Part shown: positions 35,440-44,367 of the stretch, one piece after another
Layout of the letters: every line of letters starts with the position of its first letter
Position numbering within the stretch: the stretch's first letter is position 1
Assembly (NCBI RefSeq): GCF_037039395.1
Contig: NZ_CP146242.1
Location: 3,731,001 to 3,795,000, forward strand
DNA: 64,000 bases
Source of the DNA: Agrobacterium vitis
GTDB lineage: Bacteria; Pseudomonadota; Alphaproteobacteria; Rhizobiales; Rhizobiaceae
Direction: 5' to 3'
Notes under the pieces: model-generated
What the model was told of the DNA's origin: nothing
What the model saw: only the letters and a program-made list of their open reading frames with translations
The model's database searches: none
Translations under genes and position numbers: made by a program

Positions 35440-36462
35440 TTATACAGCCGCGACCTCGCCAAGAATTTCCAGCAGCGTCTGCTTGCGGTCGAGGTTATAG
35501 GCCCCGGCCACGCCGAGCTTTTCGACGATGGCGCTGGAAAGCCGCGATAGCCGCTCGGCTCGCACAAGATCACCGGCCATGGCAACCTGGCGCGCATTGT
35601 CCATCAGGAATTCGGACAGATGTTCGATGAAAAAATGATAGATCACATCGCTGTCCTTGGCTGAAAGCGCATCGGCCAGCTTGTGCATCTGCTTTCGCGC
35701 CGCCGGGCCTTCACTGGCAAGGATCGCATTGAAGGCAGCGATGATTTCCATGCCGCCATAGTTGATCAGTTTCAACGCCTGCGACACGCTGCCCTTCGAC
35801 AGATCGGAAAGCGCAGCCATCTGCTCAATCGGTGGCGAAACACCCAGATGCGCCAGCGCGCTGGCCAGATCGTTCACGCCAAGCGTTTGTAATTTCAGCG
35901 GCATGCAGCGTGAGCGAATGGTGGGTAAAAGCTTGCCAGGCGCGTGCGACAGGACCAGGAATAGCGACCGTTTCGGTGGCTCCTCCAGCACTTTCAAAAT
36001 GGCATTGGCCGCATTGCGATTCATGTCGTCGGCGGGATCGAGAATAACGATGCGCCAATTGCCACCACCTGAGGTCTGGGAAAAGAAATGACCGGCCTTG
36101 CGGATTTCCTCCACCGTAATCGAGGCTTTTACCCTACCGGTCTTCTCATCCACCGGTCGGGCGATATGCAGGAGATTATGGGAGGCCCCGGACGCAATCT
36201 GCCGTCCGACCAGCGAGTTGGGGTCCGGATCGGCGAGGACGAAGGGCGCGCTGGCGGGGTCGGGATGCGACAGGACATGATGGGCAAAGCGGAAGGCCAG
36301 CGTTGCCTTGCCGATCCCTTCCGGCCCTTCGATCAGGATTGCATGATGCAGCTTGCCGGATTGGTAGGAACTGGCCAGAAACTGTTCCGCCGCGCCATGG
36401 CCAAACAGCCTGTCATTGGCAAAAGGCGCAATGGCGCCATCGAGAAGACCGGGCTTTTCCAT
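35440..36462 (-). CDS. holB: DNA polymerase III subunit delta'
   Basis: A 340-aa clamp-loader subunit. It has a P-loop-like segment (IEGPEGIGKATLAFRFAHHV), the VEEIRKAGHFFSQTSGGGNWR region, and PPKRSLFLVLSHAPGKLLPTIRSRC with the SRC sensor motif conserved in the family. The zinc-module cysteines of the E. coli protein are absent, as is common in this group. It starts 1 base after the tmk stop, so it is co-transcribed with tmk. Confidence 0.92.
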   Translation of the reverse strand: MEKPGLLDGAIAPFANDRLFGHGAAEQFLASSYQSGKLHHAILIEGPEGIGKATLAFRFAHHVLSHPDPASAPFVLADPDPNSLVGRQIASGASHNLLHIARPVDEKTGRVKASITVEEIRKAGHFFSQTSGGGNWRIVILDPADDMNRNAANAILKVLEEPPKRSLFLVLSHAPGKLLPTIRSRCMPLKLQTLGVNDLASALAHLGVSPPIEQMAALSDLSKGSVSQALKLINYGGMEIIAAFNAILASEGPAARKQMHKLADALSAKDSDVIYHFFIEHLSEFLMDNARQVAMAGDLVRAERLSRLSSAIVEKLGVAGAYNLDRKQTLLEILGEVAAV

Positions 36463-36463
36463 C

Positions 36464-37129
36464 CTAGTGCCTTCCGTGGTTTTGAGGCAGGAGCGGCTTC
36501 ACGGCAGCAAAAATCTCCTCGGCGATCTGCTCGATCCCGGCTCGTGCATCTACCACTCTGCAACGCGCAGGCTCGGCCCGCGCAATGGCCAAAAAAGCCT
36601 CGCGGCGGCGTTCGTGAATGGCGATTTCCTCTTTCTCGAAACGATCAGGTGCATCTTCCCCCAAAGCGCCCGCCCGGTTTTTGGCCCGCGCCAGTCCGAT
36701 ATTCGCCGGCAGATCCAAGATGATGGTCAGGTCCGGCACCACGCCGTCCACGGCAATTGCTTGCAGCCGCTCGATGAAGGCTGAAGAGAGATTGCCGGTC
36801 GCGCCCTGATAGACCCGCGAGGAATCCATGAAGCGATCGCAAAGGACTACATCACCCCGCAGCAGCGCCGGACGCAGCCGGGCTTCGACATGGTCATTGC
36901 GGGCGGCGGCAAACAGGATGGCTTCCATTTCCACCCCGAACGGCTCGGCGGCACCCGACAGCAGCACATGTCGCAAGGCCTCGGCACAGGGTGAACCACC
37001 CGGCTCACGGCTGGTGACAACGGCAAAGCCCAGTGGCTCCAGCGCGTTCGCCAGAAGCCTGATCTGAGTGGACTTGCCCGCCCCCTCGCCGCCTTCGAAT
37101 GTTACGAATAATCCGCTGCCAACCGACAC
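36464..37129 (-). CDS. tmk: Thymidylate kinase
   Basis: A 221-aa enzyme that makes dTDP from dTMP. It has P-loop [11 protein letters not shown], the [12 protein letters not shown] motif and the LID region. The frame is open to 37183, but that part runs into a dispersed repeat (37148-37204). GTG at 37129 ([16 protein letters not shown]) gives the usual N-terminus, although its ribosome site is weak. It is followed directly by holB. Confidence 0.93.
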   Translation of the reverse strand: MSVGSGLFVTFEGGEGAGKSTQIRLLANALEPLGFAVVTSREPGGSPCAEALRHVLLSGAAEPFGVEMEAILFAAARNDHVEARLRPALLRGDVVLCDRFMDSSRVYQGATGNLSSAFIERLQAIAVDGVVPDLTIILDLPANIGLARAKNRAGALGEDAPDRFEKEEIAIHERRREAFLAIARAEPARCRVVDARAGIEQIAEEIFAAVKPLLPQNHGRH

Positions 37130-37147
37130 TGATCCGCTTTCTTTCCT

Positions 37148-37204
37148 GTTTAGAGCGTTTCCGGGCGGGAAACCGGTTTCCACTTTTCCCTGACAAACTC
37201 TAGA
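37148..37204. repeat. Rhizobial palindromic intergenic repeat between carboxypeptidase homologue and tmk
   Basis: TAGAGCGTTTCCGGGCGGGA...CCGGTTTCCACTTTTCCCTGACAAACTCTAGA with complementary TAGAG/CTCTA ends. It is the same module as the second half of the repeat at 19275-19318 and part of the one at 44261-44367. Confidence 0.75.
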
Positions 37205-37249
37205 ACCGCTGTGTAACGCAAGCTTGCGCCCTGGGAAACCTCTGTCGGC

Positions 37250-38485
37250 TCAAACCCAGGAAAACAGCAATTCCACCAGTGCGTCACGGGTGCGTTTGAC
37301 CAGCGAGCCGAGCGTCGATGGTGACGCGGCCTGAAGCGGCATGTCGCGCAGGACCTTATCACCGAGCATGACCTTCAAATGCCCGACCTGCTGGCCCTGG
37401 GTGACGCCGGGCCGCAGCGGCCAGGGATAAATCACCTTGGCTTCCAGCTTATCGCTTGCGCCAACCGGCAGATAGACATCGACCGGCTGCGGCGAGACCA
37501 GCGGCACCTGTGCCGGTTCACCACCATAAACGCTGGCCTCGCCGATCACTTGCCCCGCCTCAAACAGGCGGCGCTTCTCAAAAGCGGAAAAGCCCCAGGC
37601 AAGCGCCTTTGCCGCATCCTCCTGCCGGGTCTTGTCACTTTCGCTGCCTGCCAGGCCCAGATAGAGCCGCACGCCATTCTGCTGCGCGGACGCGACGATG
37701 GAATAGCCCTCTCCTTCGGCAAACCCTGCTGCCAGGCCATCCACACCGGGTGACTGGCCGAGAAGCGGATTGCGATTGCGCTGGAAAATCTTGTTCCACT
37801 CGAAATCCGGCTGGGCATAAAGCGGGTAAAAATCCGGATAATTGGTCTTGAGCGCCTGCGCCAGCGTGATCATATCCTTCAGGCTGACTTTATTGCCGGG
37901 GTCGGGAAGACCGGTTGCATTGGCGAAATGGCTGTCCTTGAGGCCAAGCGCTGCCGCCCGCTCATTCATCAGCTTGACGAAACCCTGCTCCGATCCCGCC
38001 ATGCCTTCGGCAAGGATAAGACAGGCATCATTGGCCATTTGCACCATAACGCCCTTCAGCAGCGCCTCCACCGGCACGCGCGAGCGCACAGCAGCAAACA
38101 TCGTCGCCGTGCGCGACGGCGCGCCACCGGTGCGCCAGGCAAATTCGGAAACGGGAAAGTCCTGGGACAGCGTCAGGCGACCGGATTTAAGCGCATCGAG
38201 CACCACTTCCGCAACCATCATCTTGGAGAGAGAGGCCGAGGTGAAGGGCTGATCGCTGTTCTTTTCAAACAGCACGCTGCCAGTTTCCGCCTCGATCAGC
38301 AGGACCTGCTTGGCCTCGCTGGCATAGACGGCGGGGGTTGACGTGTCGGCTGCCGCCCCTTGCGCAAAGGCGCCGGTCTGGAGACCTATGCCGTAGAAAA
38401 GTGCTGCAAGCAGCACAAGCATCTTTCTATCGTATGATCCACCATACGCCCAGAAGCGCTTTGTGACCGGCAAGCCGATATGCAT
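37250..38485 (-). CDS. DD-carboxypeptidase-like protein with degenerate active site
   Basis: A 411-aa exported homologue of D-Ala-D-Ala carboxypeptidases, with a signal segment near residues 22-42. The nucleophile motif SLSK (85-88) is kept. The second motif, SxN, reads MAN (150-152), so the serine is lost. The third motif, KTG, reads AAG (252-254) within an otherwise well-kept GVDGL..GFAEGEGYSIV block. Loss of the KTG lysine and the SxN serine should abolish or strongly reduce carboxypeptidase activity, while substrate or penicillin binding might remain. ATG at 38485 follows GAAGG by 6 bases; 38491 is also possible. It is upstream of tmk-holB. Confidence 0.85.
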   Translation of the reverse strand: MHIGLPVTKRFWAYGGSYDRKMLVLLAALFYGIGLQTGAFAQGAAADTSTPAVYASEAKQVLLIEAETGSVLFEKNSDQPFTSASLSKMMVAEVVLDALKSGRLTLSQDFPVSEFAWRTGGAPSRTATMFAAVRSRVPVEALLKGVMVQMANDACLILAEGMAGSEQGFVKLMNERAAALGLKDSHFANATGLPDPGNKVSLKDMITLAQALKTNYPDFYPLYAQPDFEWNKIFQRNRNPLLGQSPGVDGLAAGFAEGEGYSIVASAQQNGVRLYLGLAGSESDKTRQEDAAKALAWGFSAFEKRRLFEAGQVIGEASVYGGEPAQVPLVSPQPVDVYLPVGASDKLEAKVIYPWPLRPGVTQGQQVGHLKVMLGDKVLRDMPLQAASPSTLGSLVKRTRDALVELLFSWV

Positions 38486-38504
38486 CGCCATCCTTCACCA
38501 ACAC

Positions 38505-38610
38505 TAGAGCATCGGACCGAAAAGTGGGAACCGGTTTTCGGATAACTCTGATGCGCAAACAAAAAAACTTAGAGAATCGTGCTGATCCAATTTTCAGCAC
38601 GATACTCTAA
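38505..38610. repeat. Rhizobial palindromic intergenic repeat upstream of the carboxypeptidase homologue
   Basis: TAGAGCATCGGACCGAAAAG...CCGGTTTTCGG, a spacer with AAAAAAACTTAGAG, then ATCGTGCTG/CAGCACGAT as a perfect 9-bp stem and a closing TACTCTA. It is the same family as the repeats at 28995-29163 and 53390-53424. Confidence 0.75.
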
Positions 38611-38731
38611 TATGCCGACCGCGAGAATCGCGACCGGAATATATAATGGATAGGTTTTATGGAGGAAGGCGTCTACCCTTGAAAGCGGCTAGAGCAAGGC
38701 TCGAACAAGCCTCACCCAGCGCCAGTTGGGA

Positions 38732-39907
38732 TCAACCTTCATTGGGATTGGAATAGGCATTGGCTGTTACCGGAGCCGGGCCAACATGCCAGCCGGGCGG
38801 CAGGCCGCCATTGGACGGTGCAGCCACGGGCTTTTGACGGGTTGCGGTAGCCCGAACCGGCTGCGGTGCGACCACAGGCGCCATCTCCCGGCGAGCAACG
38901 CCGGTGCTGGCAGCATTGCGCGGCTGCGGCATCGGCTCGGCGGAGGCGATGGCCGGAGCCTGCCATTCGCGGGTCTGTTCTACGCGTGCAGGTTCAACGC
39001 GGGTCGGCTCTGGCCGCGATACGGCGACCGGCTGACGCTGGACCGGGCGCGGTGCATTGGCACTGGCGGAAGCCGGATAGGAGTTGCTGCCGTAAGCCGA
39101 GGCTGGCGCCGACGCAATAACCGGTTTTGCAGTTTTCGGCTGCGGTGCAGAGGCACTGGCCGGGCCTGCGAAACGACCGAAGAAATTCTGCTGCGGCGCA
39201 TTCGACGCCACCATCACACCACTGGCGATCTGACCTCCACCGAAGGGATCGACGCCGGGAACGCGCTGGCCCTTGCGGACATAAGACGCCATCAGATAGG
39301 GCATGTCATGGCCGGTCATATCGGCTGGGCCGACATATTTGACCTTCACATGGGCCGTGCCGTGACCCTTGACGTCTAGGAGTTCGGCGGCCTTGTCGGA
39401 AAGGTCGATCAGGCGATTGGCGTGAAACGGGCCACGGTCATTGACGCGAACAATAACCGAACTCCCGGTATCGAGATTGGTGACGCGGGCATAGCTGGGC
39501 AATGGCATGGTCGGATGGGCGGCGGAAATACCATATTGGTCATAGACTTCGCCATTGGCGGTGTAGCGACCATGGAAAGCGGAGCCGTACCAGGAAGCAA
39601 GCCCGGAAGCTTCATAATTGGGGTTTTCGCGCGGCTTATAAACCTTGCCTGCCACCACGTAGGGGTTCCCGACCAGACGGCGACCGCCGCCTTTTGGCAC
39701 AGGACCGTTTTCCACCACACGCGGGCTGGCCTTCACGCCATAGGCGGATTCGGCAAAATATTCCTTGCTGCGTTTCTTGGTCGTGCTGACCTTGCTCACA
39801 TCATGGTTGGCGCCGCAGGACGTCACCGCCACGCCCGCCAGAACAACCCATGCCATCCGAAAACATCCGGACACTGAACGCCGCTGCAAAACCATTTTTA
39901 CCGTCAT
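38732..39907 (-). CDS. rlpA: RlpA-family septal lytic transglycosylase (lipoprotein)
   Basis: About 391 aa. The N-terminal signal ends in a lipobox (AVTSC), so it is probably an outer-membrane lipoprotein. The double-psi beta-barrel domain at about residues 95-190 has ASGLASWYGSAFHGRYTANGE and VRVNDRGPFHANRLIDLS, the RlpA catalytic region; relatives cleave glycans without stem peptides at the septum. The last 170 residues are Pro/Ala-rich, with no SPOR domain recognised. The start is uncertain (39907 or 39856; the frame is open to 39949). A CtrA-type box lies upstream at 40072-40086. Confidence 0.88.
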   Translation of the reverse strand: MTVKMVLQRRSVSGCFRMAWVVLAGVAVTSCGANHDVSKVSTTKKRSKEYFAESAYGVKASPRVVENGPVPKGGGRRLVGNPYVVAGKVYKPRENPNYEASGLASWYGSAFHGRYTANGEVYDQYGISAAHPTMPLPSYARVTNLDTGSSVIVRVNDRGPFHANRLIDLSDKAAELLDVKGHGTAHVKVKYVGPADMTGHDMPYLMASYVRKGQRVPGVDPFGGGQIASGVMVASNAPQQNFFGRFAGPASASAPQPKTAKPVIASAPASAYGSNSYPASASANAPRPVQRQPVAVSRPEPTRVEPARVEQTREWQAPAIASAEPMPQPRNAASTGVARREMAPVVAPQPVRATATRQKPVAAPSNGGLPPGWHVGPAPVTANAYSNPNEG

Positions 39908-40071
39908 CGCATCGACACACCAACCAGGACCGCGACGCGGCCATTGCAAACAATAAATGTCAAATTTCAGTCCCCCGAAATGACACAGGAATGTGCCACA
40001 ATAGAGATGGGGATAAAATGGCGAAAATGCGATTATGGTTAAGGCGTTAGGAGGAATAGTTCGCGTTATGG

Positions 40072-40086
40072 TTAATGAAGGGTTAA
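40072..40086. promoter_or_regulatory. CtrA-type binding site upstream of rlpA
   Basis: TTAATGAAGGGTTAA matches the full CtrA consensus TTAA-N7-TTAA. It lies 165 bases before the chosen rlpA start, in the gap between rlpA and the 3' end of the SDR gene, so rlpA is the only adjacent gene it could serve. Regulation is inferred, not shown. Confidence 0.55.
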
Positions 40087-40149
40087 GCGCAAGCCTTCAA
40101 ATCGACAACCCTAACCATCATCAGGGAGCACGTCCTGCGCCTCCCGCGG

Positions 40150-40854
40150 TTATACCGACCGGGTCAGTCCACCATCCACTTTGAGATTTTGGCCGGTGAT
40201 ATAGCCCGCACCTTCGGATGCCAGGAAGGAGACGGTCGCGGCGATCTCGGCACTTGTGCCATATCGCTTCATCGGAACAGCATCCCGGCGCTCTTCGGTC
40301 GCGGGCAGGCTGTCGATCCAGCCCGGCAGAACATTGTTCATGCGAATATTGTCAGCAGCATAGGTATCCGCAAAAATCTTCGTATAGGCGGCAAGACCGG
40401 CGCGAAATACCGCCGAGGTCGGAAACATCGAAGAGGGCTCAAACGCCCAGGCGGTGGAAATATTGATGATGGCGCCCGATTTTTGCGCCTGCATGATCGG
40501 TGTGACGAGACGGACAGGACGAACGACGTTCATCAGATAAACGTCCATGCCCATATGCCATTGCTCGTCAGTGATCTCAATGATCTGGGCGCGCGGACCG
40601 TGACCGGCGCTGTTGACCAGCACATCGATCCGACCCCAGGTGTCCATGCTGGTAGCGATCAGACGCGCCAGATCGTCATTGGATTGATTGGACCCTGTTA
40701 CGCCAATACCACCAAGTTCCCCTGCCAGTGCCTCGCCCTTGCCGGAAGATGACAGGATGGCGACCTTGTAGCCATCGGCAGCAAGACGTCTGGCGCATTC
40801 TGCTCCCATGCCGCTTCCACCAGCCGTAACAACAGCAACTTTCTCTGCGGACAT
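40150..40854 (-). CDS. SDR-fold oxidoreductase-like protein lacking the Tyr/Lys pair
   Basis: A 234-aa Rossmann-fold protein of the short-chain dehydrogenase superfamily. The cofactor motif is altered to TAGGSGMG (11-17), NSAG (81-84) is present, and the C-terminal FLASEGAGYITGQNLKVDGG is typical. The catalytic YxxxK is not found: the aligned stretch is TSAVFRAG, giving Ser147 and Arg151 where Tyr and Lys are expected. It may be inactive or use other chemistry. ATG at 40854 follows GGGAGAG by 6 bases. Confidence 0.85.
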   Translation of the reverse strand: MSAEKVAVVTAGGSGMGAECARRLAADGYKVAILSSSGKGEALAGELGGIGVTGSNQSNDDLARLIATSMDTWGRIDVLVNSAGHGPRAQIIEITDEQWHMGMDVYLMNVVRPVRLVTPIMQAQKSGAIINISTAWAFEPSSMFPTSAVFRAGLAAYTKIFADTYAADNIRMNNVLPGWIDSLPATEERRDAVPMKRYGTSAEIAATVSFLASEGAGYITGQNLKVDGGLTRSV

Positions 40855-41001
40855 GATATCTCTCCCAAGGGCGAACCGGAAAATTATGCAGTCTATACGC
40901 TTGGTGAAACGCACAATGCCCTAACGCAGCCCACCGTGATCCGTTCGTGCGGCAGAAACACTGTCGCACGAAACTCGGTATCGACGATACAGCGCCGAAA
41001 A

Positions 41002-41814
41002 TCAGCCGACGAATGCCCGCTCGATGACGAATTCGGCTGGCTTATTGTTCGCACCTTCTGTCAGCCCGGCCTTTTCCAGCAGCGCCTTGGTGTCCTTCAA
41101 CATTGCTGTCGAGCCGCAGATCATTCCACGGTCAATGGCCGGGTCCAGCGCCGGGACGCCGAGGTCGGTAAACAGTTTGCCGCTTTCGATAAGGTCGGTG
41201 ATCCGGCCCATGAAGGGATAGTCTTCGCGGGTGGCGGTGGCGTAATGCTTCAGCTTGTCGCCGACGATTTCGCTCAGCATCTCATCGGCCTTGATTTCGG
41301 AAATCAGGTCGAACCCATATTTCAGCTCGGCGACATCGCGGCAGGTATGCGTGAGGATGACTTCCTCGAACTTCTCATAGGTTTCCGGATCGCGGATCAG
41401 GCTGGCGAAGGGTGCAATGCCGGTGCCAGTCGAAAACATATAAAGCCGCTTGCCGGGCGTCAGCGCGTCCAGAACCAGGGTGCCGGTCGGCTTCTTGCGC
41501 ATCAGCACCCGGTCCCCCGGCTGAATCCGCTGCAAATGCTGGGTCAGCGGGCCGTTCGGCACCTTGATCGAGAAGAATTCCAGTTCCTCATCCCAGGACG
41601 GGCTGGCGATGGAATAGGCGCGGTAGAGCGGCTTGCCCTCCACCATCAGGCCGATCATCGCGAACTCGCCCGACCGGAAGCGAAAACCGGCAGGCCGGGT
41701 CATCCGGAAGCGAAACAGGTGGTCGGTATAATGCGTCACGCTCAGCACCGTTTCGGCATAGACGCCTTCCGGGACGATCAGTTCGGCATTGTCGGTCTTT
41801 GCAGGAGCATTCAT
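41002..41814 (-). CDS. fpr: Ferredoxin--NADP+ reductase
   Basis: A 270-aa FAD enzyme of the bacterial Fpr type. FAD-binding RAYSIASP, the GPLTQHLQ region, and the NADP-binding FSTGTGIAPFASLIRDPETYEKFEEVILTH stretch can be read; it ends in VIERAFVG, a typical C-terminus for this type. It passes electrons between NADPH and ferredoxin/flavodoxin. It lies downstream of the cysG-cysI cluster on the same strand, 240 bases after the DUF934 gene, and may supply the electrons for the ferredoxin-type sulfite reductase. Confidence 0.93.
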   Translation of the reverse strand: MNAPAKTDNAELIVPEGVYAETVLSVTHYTDHLFRFRMTRPAGFRFRSGEFAMIGLMVEGKPLYRAYSIASPSWDEELEFFSIKVPNGPLTQHLQRIQPGDRVLMRKKPTGTLVLDALTPGKRLYMFSTGTGIAPFASLIRDPETYEKFEEVILTHTCRDVAELKYGFDLISEIKADEMLSEIVGDKLKHYATATREDYPFMGRITDLIESGKLFTDLGVPALDPAIDRGMICGSTAMLKDTKALLEKAGLTEGANNKPAEFVIERAFVG

Positions 41815-42054
41815 CAGCGTTCGGGTCCTTCAAATCTCACGTCGAACTGCCGCGCATCAGGGCGTGTTCGGTCATGCATTATCCGCCTTGGCGGGCCAAT
41901 TACTGTAAAATCCCACGCATGACCAGAGGCCACACGCGGATGCGATCATAAACCGCAGCAGCGCACGCTTTCCGGGCGATAGAAAGCGTGCAACCGACAG
42001 TGAGGCGAGACGCGCAGCAAGGCCATTATTATCTTTCCTTAGAACAGACCGGCC

Positions 42055-42561
42055 TCAAGACGCAGACCGGCGGCGCCAGCTATAACCACCAACCTCAGCG
42101 GCTGGCCGGGCGGTTGGCTGATAGTGATTGGCAATCCCCGGCAGACGCCCCTCTTCCAGCCGTTTCACCGCCACCGCATTGGTCACGGCAAAGCTGTCGA
42201 AGCCGGTGCGCAGCATCAGCGGCACCTGATCGATCAGCACGTCGCCCACCGCCCGCAATTCGCCCTGATAACCAAGCCTGTCGCGCAGCAGCGAGGCGTG
42301 GCTGAAGCCACGGCCATCGTTATAGGCCGGAAACTTCACGGCAATGATGGCGATGCGATCGAGATGGGGTTTCAGCTTCATCACGTCATCGGCTGGCGCG
42401 ATCACCACGCCGAGATCGACGGCATTGCTGTCTTCAGCCGCAGCGATAAAGGCGTCCAGCGGCAGAAGTACTTTCTGCCCCTCAGCCGCTTTCACCTCTT
42501 CGGTCTCCTCCAGCCAGATGTCCTGCGCGGCGAAACCGGTTTCGGTCCAGATACGGGTCAT
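42055..42561 (-). CDS. DUF934 protein of the sulfite reductase cluster
   Basis: A 168-aa soluble protein of the DUF934 family, regularly encoded beside cysI in proteobacteria. IAVKFPAYNDGRGFSHASLLRDRLGYQGELRAVGDVL is the conserved core. The molecular function is unknown; a role in sulfite reduction is inferred from position. It starts 11 bases after the cysI stop. Confidence 0.9.
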   Translation of the reverse strand: MTRIWTETGFAAQDIWLEETEEVKAAEGQKVLLPLDAFIAAAEDSNAVDLGVVIAPADDVMKLKPHLDRIAIIAVKFPAYNDGRGFSHASLLRDRLGYQGELRAVGDVLIDQVPLMLRTGFDSFAVTNAVAVKRLEEGRLPGIANHYQPTARPAAEVGGYSWRRRSAS

Positions 42562-42572
42562 GATCGCGCTCC

Positions 42573-44246
42573 TCAGGCGGCTTCGGCGGATGCGCCGCCA
42601 TACAGGGCTTCCTTGAAGGGCTTTGGCCCGACGCGGCGATAGGCATTGAGGAAGGTCTCCGACGGATCGAGCCGCAGCGCCAGATAGGTATCGACCACTG
42701 TCTCCACCGCGTCCGTCACCTTTTCCGGCTCGAAACCACGACCGATAATTTCCCCGATGGACGAGTTTTCATCACCCGATCCGCCCAGCGTGATCTGGTA
42801 AAGCTCCGCCCCCTTCTTTTCCACCCCCAAGAGACCGATATGGCCGACATGGTGATGGCCGCAGGCATTGATACAGCCGGAAATCTTGATTTTCAGCTCA
42901 CCGATCTCCGCCTGCCGCGCCTGGGAGCCGAAGCGCGAGGAAATCGCCTGGGCTACCGGAATGGCGCGGGCATTGGCCAGCGCACAATAATCCAACCCGG
43001 GACAGGCAATAATGTCAGTGATCAGGCCCGCATTGGCGGTGGCAAGATTAGCACCTGATAGCGCCTGATAGAGGGCTGGCAGATCGGCCATCGCCACATG
43101 CGGCAGGATCAGGTTCTGCTCATGGCTGACGCGGATTTCGTCAAAGCCGTAGCGCTCGGCAAGATCCGCCACCAGATCCATCTGGGCGTCGCTGGCATCG
43201 CCGGGGATGCCCCCGATCGGCTTCAGCGAAATTGTCACCATGCCGTAATCGGGATGCTTGTGCGGCTGCACATTCTGCGCAAGCCAGGTGGCAAAACCGT
43301 CATCCGCCTTCTTGGCCTTGGCCAGAACTTCCCATCCTTCCGGGCGCTCAACCAGATCAGGCAGAGCAAAATAGCTCTCGATGGCGCGAATATCGGCATC
43401 GGGCAGTTTCAGCACACTGTCTTTCAGGTTTGCGAATTCCGCATCAATCTGGCGGGTCAGTTCTTCCGTGCCGGTTTCATGCACGAGGATCTTGATCCGC
43501 GCCTTGTATTTGTTGTCGCGCCGACCATGCAGATTATAAACCCGCACAATGGCGGTGATATAGGACAGCATATCCTCTTCGGGCAGGAAATCCTTGATCT
43601 TCTTGGCAATCATCGGGGTTCTGCCCTGACCGCCGCCGACATAGACGGCAAAGCCAAGATTTCCGCTCTCGTCCTTCTTCACATGCAAGCCGATATCATG
43701 CACCTGAATGGCAGCGCGGTCGCGCTCGGCCCCGGTCACGGCAATCTTGAACTTGCGCGGCAGGAAGGAAAACTCCGGGTGGACCGAAGACCATTGCCGC
43801 AGGATTTCAGCATAAGGGCGTGGATCGGCAACCTCGTCCTGCGCCGCACCGGCAAAATGGTCGGCGGTAACATTGCGGATACAGTTGCCGGAGGTCTGGA
43901 TGGCGTGCATCTCGACGCTGGCCAGCTCTTGCAGAATATCGGGCGTGTCCGACAGTTTCGGCCAGTTATACTGGATGTTCTGCCGCGTGGTGAAATGACC
44001 ATAACCACGGTCATATTTGCGCGCCACATGGGCCAGCATCCGCATCTGCTTGGCGTTCAGCGTTCCATAGGGAATGGCGACGCGCAGCATATAGGCGTGC
44101 AATTGCAGGTAAACGCCGTTCATCAGCCGAAGCGGCTTGAACGCATCTTCCGCCAATTCGCCGGACAAGCGGCGACCTACCTGATCGCGAAACTGGTCTA
44201 CGCGGGCCGCAACAAAGGCGTGGTCGAATTCATCGTAACGATACAT
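42573..44246 (-). CDS. cysI: Assimilatory nitrite/sulfite reductase, siroheme-4Fe4S
   Basis: A 557-aa cytoplasmic enzyme reducing sulfite to sulfide with six electrons (nitrite in some relatives). The siroheme-4Fe4S ligands are in CPGLDYC (C-x5-C) and GCINAC (C-x3-C). Two ferrodoxin-like half-domains repeat the GHFTTRQNIQYNW and ISHEQNLILPHV-type segments. Its context with cysG (siroheme synthesis) and DUF934 favours sulfite. A dispersed repeat lies between it and the DUF2849 gene upstream. Confidence 0.94.
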   Translation of the reverse strand: MYRYDEFDHAFVAARVDQFRDQVGRRLSGELAEDAFKPLRLMNGVYLQLHAYMLRVAIPYGTLNAKQMRMLAHVARKYDRGYGHFTTRQNIQYNWPKLSDTPDILQELASVEMHAIQTSGNCIRNVTADHFAGAAQDEVADPRPYAEILRQWSSVHPEFSFLPRKFKIAVTGAERDRAAIQVHDIGLHVKKDESGNLGFAVYVGGGQGRTPMIAKKIKDFLPEEDMLSYITAIVRVYNLHGRRDNKYKARIKILVHETGTEELTRQIDAEFANLKDSVLKLPDADIRAIESYFALPDLVERPEGWEVLAKAKKADDGFATWLAQNVQPHKHPDYGMVTISLKPIGGIPGDASDAQMDLVADLAERYGFDEIRVSHEQNLILPHVAMADLPALYQALSGANLATANAGLITDIIACPGLDYCALANARAIPVAQAISSRFGSQARQAEIGELKIKISGCINACGHHHVGHIGLLGVEKKGAELYQITLGGSGDENSSIGEIIGRGFEPEKVTDAVETVVDTYLALRLDPSETFLNAYRRVGPKPFKEALYGGASAEAA

Positions 44247-44260
44247 GTCTTTCCTCAGGC

Positions 44261-44367
44261 TCTAGAGTCGGTCAGGTTCAGATTGAACCAAACAGACTCT
44301 AGATCTTTTTTGTTTTCGTTTATCTTTCGGGAAAACCGGGTCCCACTTTTCCCTGATAAACTTTAGA
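44261..44367. repeat. Rhizobial palindromic intergenic repeat before cysI
   Basis: TCTAGAGTCGGTCAGGTTCA...GACTCTAGA is a palindromic first module; TTTCGGGAAAACCGGGTCCC..TTTTCCCTGATAAA is the second, matching 37148-37204. It interrupts the cys cluster between DUF2849 and cysI and its second end touches the 3' end of the DUF2849 gene. Confidence 0.75.
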
